Assembly: GCA_002803225.1 (NCBI GenBank)
Contig: NXFV01000220.1
Span: 1-64,000 of the forward strand
DNA from: Gamarada debralockiae
Taxonomy: Eukaryota; Ascomycota; Leotiomycetes; Helotiales; Hyphodiscaceae
Direction of reading: 5' to 3'
DNA: 64,000 nucleotides
In this document: positions 60,595-64,000 of the stretch, in pieces
How positions within the stretch are numbered: position 1 is the first letter of the stretch
Layout of the letters: each line of letters begins with the position of its first letter
Notes under the pieces: generated by a model
What the model saw: only the letters and a program-made list of their open reading frames with translations
Database searches by the model: none
Told to the model about the DNA's origin: nothing
Made by a program: the position numbers and the translations under genes

Positions 60595-60738
60595 GGAGCA
60601 TCTAATTGGAGGACAAAGATGTAAGCAGGCTTGAGAGAAAGCTGCATCAAGAATTGGCGGGATCCTCGACCTCTTGCTTTAGCATGGCAATTATTTATCG
60701 AAGAACGTCTTTACCCCTGAAAGTACGAACAGAGCCAT

Positions 60739-62957
60739 CTAATCCCGTATGGTATCCTCCCACTGGTCAGGATCTACCCCAATTTTGACCAAGTGCGCCA
60801 GCGAAGTCGCTTGCTTGATTCCCATGACTTCTGCAATTTTCTCAAACCGTCCGATCACCCATTTGCGCACATCGTTTGACACAAATCTCGGCTCGCCAGC
60901 CATGTACAGCGGTCGAAGAAGGAGGTTTCCGCAGACTGCCTTTGGAGCCAAAGTTCCAAATTTTTGATCAATATCCTCCAGATGAAGACCGAAATGAAAT
61001 GGTACGCTAGCACATATGTCTTTTGCTAAAGTTTCGATGATTTCATTTGAGTTGTGGAGCTGAGCTTCCATTTCATTCGATGAAAGCGCCAGGTCTGGAT
61101 ACTCAGCTTGGTGCTCGATGAGATGAGGTAGATGCTGGAGGAGGAGTTCTTGACAGAGGATCCTCATCCTTCGGCATTCGTTCCAGAGAGCGGCCACGAT
61201 GACACTACTATAGACATGGAAGTGGTCTTCATAGACAAATTCTGATATCTCCGTTGGAGTGACAGAGGTGTATTTGTGGGAAGCCGGACAATTGTTTGCC
61301 CACGCCTCTAACTCGGAATCAATGGCGAGTGCCCAAGGCACTACCGATCCTGATTTCGAATAATTTCGGAAATACTTCATGTCAGCGCGAAGGTCGCAGA
61401 CCTTGGCGGTTATCATAAAGAGAGTAGAAGCCAAGGCCTCATCTGGAGCTTCGTGTTGCATTATTTCATGGGACCATTCTAAAATGAATTCAGGAATGCT
61501 GATTCGTCTGTGGATACAGTATGTGATCTATTGGTATCAGTTTTGTTTAATTTTTCACGTCATGGGCGAACTTACAATTTGGCTGCGCCATTGTACAAAT
61601 ATTTGGCGTCCGATGGATGATTCCAGTTGGTCCTTGCCTCGAAGCTGCAACATTGCTATTGCTCCCTTGATATGGTTTTTCCACGCTCTTATGTTTTGCG
61701 GAGCTGAACAAGTGTTCGTCTGTTGCGAGTCAAGTCAGCATGCATATATAAATGGGAGAGAGATGTGCAATTTACCTCGTATAAGCCCAGGAGGAAAACG
61801 GTAGTCAAAGCTTGCTCCGTCAAGGCCCCTTCTTTGCTTGTCAATGCAACATTGAGCTGATTCAGAGCTGAAGCATACTTTAAGCGTGCTGAGTTCATGG
61901 CGCTTGAATCATGTCTCCTCATTGCAAGACCAACCAAGCCCAGAGAAGTGACGGCCTCCATCAAAAAGCCATTCATGGCTTCATTCTCACACAGTCTTGG
62001 GAGATAGTCCAAATACCCTTTCGAATTTGAGGTACCTTTGAGGACATAGTTTGCGAAGAAGTAGCAGGGAGCTTGCAGCTCCATGGGCCAAGTAATTTTT
62101 GACGGAAAAGGTTGGTTCCTGTATCCTGGGTCCGGATCTAACGCGAAGTCGGTCGAAGTTGGCTGCTCTGTGATATGATCAAAGTCTAATCGTGGGTCTA
62201 CCTCAGTAAAATCCTTGTTGCAAGTATTTGAGAATTCTGGAGCCGAGTCATCGACCACAATTCTCTCGTCGTCTTGATATGCGAAGCAAAATCGCTCTAT
62301 GAATGCCATGTTGTATCCAATATGGGTGTTGATCATAGCGTCAGAAGGGCTCCAGTAGTTTGTAAATCCGCCAATTCCAAGAGATGAGACACTTTCCACC
62401 GATGTGTCTCTAGCCTCTTCGCAAGCATACATATTCGACATAAACTGAAAATTGTCATCCAGGGACTTGGGCTCGTCCATGATGTAATCTGTGTCGAGGA
62501 AACACGTGGCTTGGTCCTCTACTGAGGGACTTCTTTCCGCAATCGGTTCGAAAGAGAGGTCGTCGCCACAGTTGAGATCTGAATCACTGAGTGAAGAAGT
62601 CCCAAACAGAGTGGAACAAGCAGCCAAAGCTTTATCAATATCCTGGGAGGATTTGCGAGAGGCGGTGGTGGGAGATTTCTTCGGACCGGTCACGCGTTGG
62701 CGTTTTCTAGTGAAGCCCTTCGACTCATCACGAAACAACGCAGCTACTGGATCTCTATAGCCTTTGCAGGTTCGGCCCATTCGAATACACTGGGAACAAC
62801 TCGGTTTCAGATAATCACACTTTGCCAGTCAGTAATCTATAGCAATGGGCGAACGTCTTGGATTGGAAGCAATAATTGGAGCATTAATAGCACTCACTTT
62901 GGTCCGCCTAACGCGACACTCTGCGCATGCCTTGCTAGGTATACCGCAGTACACCAT
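60739..62957 (-). CDS. Zn2Cys6 fungal transcription factor
   Basis: Four exons: 62957-62898, 62819-61776, 61719-61576 and 61527-60739; 678 residues. The zinc cluster spans the first splice site: exon 1 ends CAECRVRRTK and exon 2 opens CDYLKPSCSQCIRMGRTC, giving the full C-x2-C-x6-C-x6-C-x2-C-x6-C pattern. A basic stretch follows (TRKRQRVTGPKKSP). The rest fits the fungal-specific transcription factor domain (PF11951-like): MNGFLMEAVTSLGLVGLAMR, TEQALTTVFLLGLYE, IKGAIAMLQLRG and HVYSSVIVAALWNECRRMRI. All joints are in phase 0. The gene looks intact although it sits between two transposon relics and downstream of two dead metabolic genes, so it may be the surviving regulator of a lost cluster. 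Targets are unknown. Confidence 0.92.
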
Positions 62958-63586
62958 ATTGAATTGTCCAAGCTGGGTTCAAGTTTGCTACGAAAATTCA
63001 ATTCCTGATGATCACGACTTGCCTGTGCACTAATAGAACCTGATTGCAATTGAATTGATAACAAAGGACTTTGACCCGGGGGTAAAGGCTATTATACAGG
63101 TCCTAATACTTGATGCGGTATTGCGGTGAATTACATGAAAATCACCACAGGTCTGCGTCATCCAATCACAACGGCCCAAGATTCTCGTATACTGAATGAG
63201 GCTCGTAGCTCCAGAAGGTTAATGGGTCAAGGGGGCGGGCGCATAGTGATGACATCCTGCAGGGAAATGGATCTCCCGCACAGGGCTTGCTTTTGGTAAA
63301 CCTTGTTTTCTCAGTTATGGCTAATTCTGGAAGATCTGGTAAATACCAGTAACGAAACGGTAGTGTCAATGGTCATCACGTAATACGTCGCATTTCATTC
63401 GGTGATTAGTACGAGGATCTAACTCGTTCTGGAAGGCACGGCGTAGGGCAAGCCACATGCTTTTTATGAATTTCCACTCCCCATCTCGGATTGTTTACTT
63501 TGTACTCTGGCCAATAACCTTACTTTTGCGGTCAATGTGTTAATACACCTGAAACACAAAAACTCTAATGCCGCTTTATATCAATT
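62958..63586. other. Promoter side of the Zn2Cys6 gene
   Basis: No gene supported. The right part may include the near end of the third transposon, but its inverted repeat cannot be defined because the other end is outside the window. Confidence 0.4.
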
Positions 63587-64000
63587 CTATTGATTATCTA
63601 CCATTTTGTAGACCCCGCCATCAGCATTAATTACGTCTTTACAACATTGTGGCATTTTCTTGGTCAATTCCCTGAGTCTTTTAATTGTAATCGATTCCCA
63701 AGCTTCTTGAACAGCTGCCCGTAGTCTCTTATATAACAGATGAACGTCCGGATAATGTACTTAAATATAGTCCTTCATCTCATCTCATAGTGTCTCAATT
63801 GGGTTCAAATCAAGAGAGAATGCAGGCCAGTAAATCGATTGCATATTAATTAATTTAAAGACTAAATCTTATAAAAGTTAAGACATGCCTTTAGCGTTGT
63901 CCTGCTGGAACCACAAATAGGGTACTGTTGCAGGACTTCTTGTATGATCAGGATAATGATTCCAGAGTAAGAGCCCTTATTTATTGTCTCCTAATCTTCT
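63587..64000 (-). pseudogene. Third Tc1-type transposase relic, cut by window edge
   Basis: The minus-strand frame ending at TAG 63587-63589 gives FQQDNAKGMS, IYWPAFSLDLNPIETL, DEMKDYI, VHYPDVHLLYKRLRAAVQEA, ESITIKRLRELTKKMPQCCK and INADGGVYKM. This is the C-terminal half of a Tc1-type DDE transposase. Stops replace expected Trp or Gln (IETL*DEMKDYI*VHY), and SPDLN has become SLDLN; all are C-to-T or G-to-A on one strand. The element continues beyond 64000. Confidence 0.75.

Noticed and set aside
1..64000. tRNA, rRNA or other structured RNA genes
   Set aside because: Scanning for tRNA box-B-like GGTTCGAATCC/GGTTCAAATC words found matches only inside coding or transposon sequence, without a matching stem.

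Overview
The window is chromosomal DNA of a filamentous ascomycete (Pezizomycotina). Genes carry short GT-AG introns of about 45-100 nt, often with CTAAC/CTGAC-like branch points. The protein families are typically fungal: a NACHT-WD40 NLR-like protein, a Zn2Cys6 regulator, Pma1, Yhm2 and an amidoligase remnant. The transposons carry C-to-T and G-to-A stop codons, as repeat-induced point mutation (RIP) leaves. A Leotiomycetes origin is my guess from overall protein style and was not tested.

Layout. 1-8.4 kb is an accessory block: an unidentified decayed minus-strand fragment, an intact AIG2/gamma-glutamylcyclotransferase-like gene, a decayed NACHT fragment, a decayed amidoligase fragment, and a large NLR-like gene (N-terminal STAND domain, NACHT, 12 almost identical 42-residue WD40 repeats). 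9.4-50 kb is a conserved core: peroxisomal-type long-chain acyl-CoA synthetase, plasma-membrane H+-ATPase, the mitochondrial citrate/2-oxoglutarate carrier next to citrate synthase, an Nrd1/Seb1-type termination factor, a DCAF4-like WD40 protein, a small ABM-fold protein, a 1408-residue WD40 protein of unknown role, the second largest subunit of RNA polymerase III, a Pumilio (PUF) protein and the tRNA deaminase subunit Tad3. 50-64 kb turns accessory again: a RIP-marked Tc1/mariner element, an intact Pho84-like phosphate transporter, a dead sugar transporter, a dead internally deleted M24 peptidase, a second mariner-type element, an intact Zn2Cys6 transcription factor and the start of a third Tc1-type relic at the window edge.

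Connections. The acyl-CoA synthetase, citrate synthase, Yhm2 and Pma1 all belong to carbon and proton economy. The synthetase and citrate synthase both end in AKL, a possible peroxisomal signal. Citrate synthase and the citrate carrier lie head-to-tail on the same strand, which fits making citrate and exporting it for cytosolic acetyl-CoA or NADPH. An imperfect inverted repeat with CCGAGG in both arms lies upstream of the synthetase. A CACGTG site lies upstream of the phosphate transporter. The most interesting locus is the NLR-like gene, whose WD40 array has the high-identity, few-variable-position pattern of fungal allorecognition genes (het-d/het-e/hnwd type).

Exon coordinates were assigned by hand from splice sites, phase and family resemblance; no alignment or transcript data were available.
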